From the NCBI GenBank assembly GCA_016293435.1, contig JAEDEG010000121.1, positions 1 to 7,517 on the forward strand: a stretch of DNA of 7,517 nt, in the 5' to 3' direction. Numbering within the stretch: the first letter of the stretch is position 1; every line of letters begins with the position of its first letter. Source of the stretch: Clostridia bacterium. GTDB taxonomy: Bacteria > Bacillota > Clostridia > UMGS1810. Positions 5,940-7,517 of this stretch are shown here, one piece after another. A program made the translations under genes and the position numbers. The notes beneath the pieces were generated by a model. It was not told where the DNA came from, made no database searches, and worked only from the letters and a program-made list of their open reading frames with translations.

Positions 5940-6632
5940 ATGATTTACAGTTCAGAAGTAGAAAATATGTGTGTTGTAAAAAAAGGCGCAAACCACGGTC
6001 CTGCTCCCATTCCGGAAGAAGGCAAATGGGTTGCATCCAAAGAAATTAAAGATATTTCCGGCTTTACCCACGGTATAGGCTGGTGTGCTCCTCAGCAGGG
6101 CACTTGCAAGCTTTCTCTCAATGTTAAAGACGGTATCATTCAGGAAGCTCTGGTAGAAACAATCGGCTGCTCCGGTATGACTCATTCTGCTGCTATGGCA
6201 TCAGAAATCCTCCCCGGCAAAACTATTTTGGAAGCGCTAAACACCGACCTTGTGTGTGATGCTATCAACACTGCTATGAGAGAGCTCTTCCTCCAGATTG
6301 TATACGGCAGAACTCAAACAGCCTTCTCCGAGGGTGGTCTGCCCATCGGTGCAGGTCTCGAAGATCTCGGTAAAGGCCTCAGAAGCCAGGTTGGTACAAT
6401 GTATGGTACCCTTGCCAAAGGCTCCAGATACCTCGAAATGGCAGAAGGCTATGTTACAAAGGTTGCCCTTGACGAAGATAATGAAATCATCGGCTACAAG
6501 TTTGTTCAGCTTGGCAGAATGATGGAAATGATCAAAAAGGGCATGGATGCCAACGAAGCTTTGGAAAAAGCAAGCGGTCAGTACGGCAGAGTTGATGACG
6601 CAGCTAAGCTCATCGATCCCAGAGAAGAATAA
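5940..6632 (+). CDS. NifU-like iron-sulfur cluster scaffold protein, GGGtGRT-associated variant
   Basis: The N-terminal half resembles the NifU/IscU scaffold domain, which assembles iron-sulfur clusters on three cysteines. GTCKLSLNVKDGII (54-67), ETIGCSGMTHSAAMAS (73-88) and GKTILEAL (93-100) follow the order of the IscU fold. The cysteines are C11, C49, C56, C77 and C106. C77 matches the central ligand (GC-S-A-AS). The usual CGD is absent: WCAPQQGTC puts two cysteines (49, 56) in that region and the Asp is missing. C106, in LVCDAI, lies several residues later than the third IscU cysteine. Residues 115-230 form an extra, soluble-looking C-terminal region (LGKGLRSQVGT, YLEMAEGYV) not found in IscU. 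AAAGGGG is seven bases before the ATG. It is 19 bases ahead of the GGGtGRT gene, surely one operon. Scaffold activity is inferred, not shown; client and partner are unknown. Confidence 0.85.
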   Translation: MIYSSEVENMCVVKKGANHGPAPIPEEGKWVASKEIKDISGFTHGIGWCAPQQGTCKLSLNVKDGIIQEALVETIGCSGMTHSAAMASEILPGKTILEALNTDLVCDAINTAMRELFLQIVYGRTQTAFSEGGLPIGAGLEDLGKGLRSQVGTMYGTLAKGSRYLEMAEGYVTKVALDEDNEIIGYKFVQLGRMMEMIKKGMDANEALEKASGQYGRVDDAAKLIDPREE

Positions 6633-6651
6633 TACAAGGAGGATATAGAAA

Positions 6652-7517
6652 ATGGCTTTATTTGAGAGTTATGAAAGAAGAATTAATAACATCAATGCTG
6701 TTTTAAACGCAAACGGTATTGCATCAATAGAAGAAGCTAAAGCTATCTGCGACGAAAAAGGCGTAGACGCTTACGGCATTGTAAAAGGCATTCAGCCTAT
6801 CTGCTTTGAAAATGCTGCATGGGCATATATTGTGGGTGCAGCTCTTGCCATCAAGAGAGGCTGCACAAAGGCTGCAGACGCTGCAGAAGTTATAGGTGAG
6901 GGTCTTCAGGCTTTTTGTATCGACGGTTCTGTTGCAGACGACAGAAAGGTTGGTCTTGGTCACGGTAACCTCGGCGCAATGCTGCTTAGAGAAGAAACCA
7001 AATGCTTTGCATTCCTCGCAGGTCACGAATCCTTTGCTGCTGCCGAAGGTGCTATCGGTATTGCAAGAACCGCAAATAAGGTTAGAAAAGAACCCCTGAA
7101 AGTTATCCTTAACGGTCTCGGTAAAGATGCTGCTCAGATTATTTCAAGAATCAACGGCTTTACATATGTTCAGACCAAGTTTGACTATGCTACCGGCAAG
7201 GTAGAGATTGTTAAAGAAAAGGCATACTCCAAGGGTGAAAGAGCTAAGGTTAGATGCTACGGTTCTGACGATGTCAGAGAAGGTGTTGCTATTATGCACT
7301 TAGAAAGTGTGGATGTTTCTATCACAGGTAACTCCACCAACCCCACAAGATTCCAACATCCTGTTGCAGGCACATACAAAAAAGAATGTAACGAAATCGG
7401 CAAGAAGTATTTCTCGGTTGCATCCGGCGGCGGCACAGGACGTACTCTCCATCCCGACAACATGGCTGCAGGCCCCGCTTCTTACGGTATGACAGATACA
7501 ATGGGAAGAATGCACTC
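6652..7517 (+). CDS. GGGtGRT-family protein, C-terminus cut by the window end
   Basis: I recognise this as the family named after its GGGtGRT motif, seen here as GGGTGRT at residues 259-265 (7426-7446). To my knowledge its biochemical function is not established. The frame stays open from the ATG at 6652 to the last base: 288 full codons plus two bases, no stop. I expect only a few dozen residues to be missing, judging from a family length I recall as about 330. AAGGAGG at 6636-6642, nine bases before the start, is a near-perfect ribosome site. Visible features are GLGHGNLGAMLLREE (101-115), LAGHESFAAAEGAIG (122-136), cysteines at 33, 51, 71, 89, 118, 202 and 246, and no signal peptide or membrane segment. 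The glycine-rich motif could be a phosphate or nucleotide loop and the cysteines could bind metal; both are guesses. Its place behind the NifU-like gene suggests it is the client or partner of that scaffold. Confidence 0.85.
   Translation, partial: MALFESYERRINNINAVLNANGIASIEEAKAICDEKGVDAYGIVKGIQPICFENAAWAYIVGAALAIKRGCTKAADAAEVIGEGLQAFCIDGSVADDRKVGLGHGNLGAMLLREETKCFAFLAGHESFAAAEGAIGIARTANKVRKEPLKVILNGLGKDAAQIISRINGFTYVQTKFDYATGKVEIVKEKAYSKGERAKVRCYGSDDVREGVAIMHLESVDVSITGNSTNPTRFQHPVAGTYKKECNEIGKKYFSVASGGGTGRTLHPDNMAAGPASYGMTDTMGRMH

Noticed and set aside
6896..7099. Plus-strand open frame of 67 codons inside the GGGtGRT gene, and minus-strand frames across 6724-7515
   Set aside because: These are shadows of the GGGtGRT frame, which has a strong ribosome site, family motifs and an open frame to the window end.
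1..7517. CRISPR arrays, tRNA or rRNA genes, insertion sequences, phage genes
   Set aside because: No regularly spaced repeats, cloverleaf or rRNA signatures, transposase or phage motifs were seen on either strand; the gene content is ordinary chromosomal metabolism apart from the right end.

Overview
The window looks like chromosomal DNA from a low-to-moderate GC, probably anaerobic Firmicute of the class Clostridia. The reasons are AGGAGG-type ribosome sites, AT-rich spacers, a SpoIID-family protein next to queA, a lysine (L-box) riboswitch with transcription-termination architecture, and a NifU-like/GGGtGRT gene pair of a kind I associate with clostridia. The exact genus cannot be read from the sequence.

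Layout: (1) 45-2455, minus strand: a secreted or membrane-anchored SpoIID/LytB-domain protein followed by queA (tRNA queuosine synthesis), probably one transcript from an extended -10 promoter at 2493-2521. (2) 2456-2965: divergent regulatory region. The plus-strand promoter (2626-2654) feeds a lysine riboswitch (about 2672-2838), whose expression platform ends in an intrinsic terminator (2881-2905). (3) 2966-5652, plus strand: asd-dapA-dapB, three consecutive steps from aspartyl phosphate to tetrahydrodipicolinate in lysine/diaminopimelate synthesis, with 20-21 base gaps and a closing terminator at 5661-5710. (4) 5711-5939: a very AT-rich leader with a long nested inverted repeat ending in a T run, a 16-base perfect palindrome and a three-copy ACATAATT motif. 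(5) 5940-7517, plus strand: a variant NifU-like iron-sulfur scaffold protein and the GGGtGRT-family protein, the latter cut by the window end.

The lysine block is a coherent unit: high lysine should fold the aptamer, free the terminator and shut off asd-dapA-dapB. A nine-pair antiterminator can be drawn that competes with both aptamer helix P5 and the terminator. The least understood part is the right end. The NifU-like/GGGtGRT pair is a recognisable two-gene unit whose job I do not know, and it is preceded by an unusual structured leader. That is the best candidate for an undescribed system here. Several starts in a naive six-frame reading are too far upstream (queA, the SpoIID-like gene, dapA); corrected starts are given.
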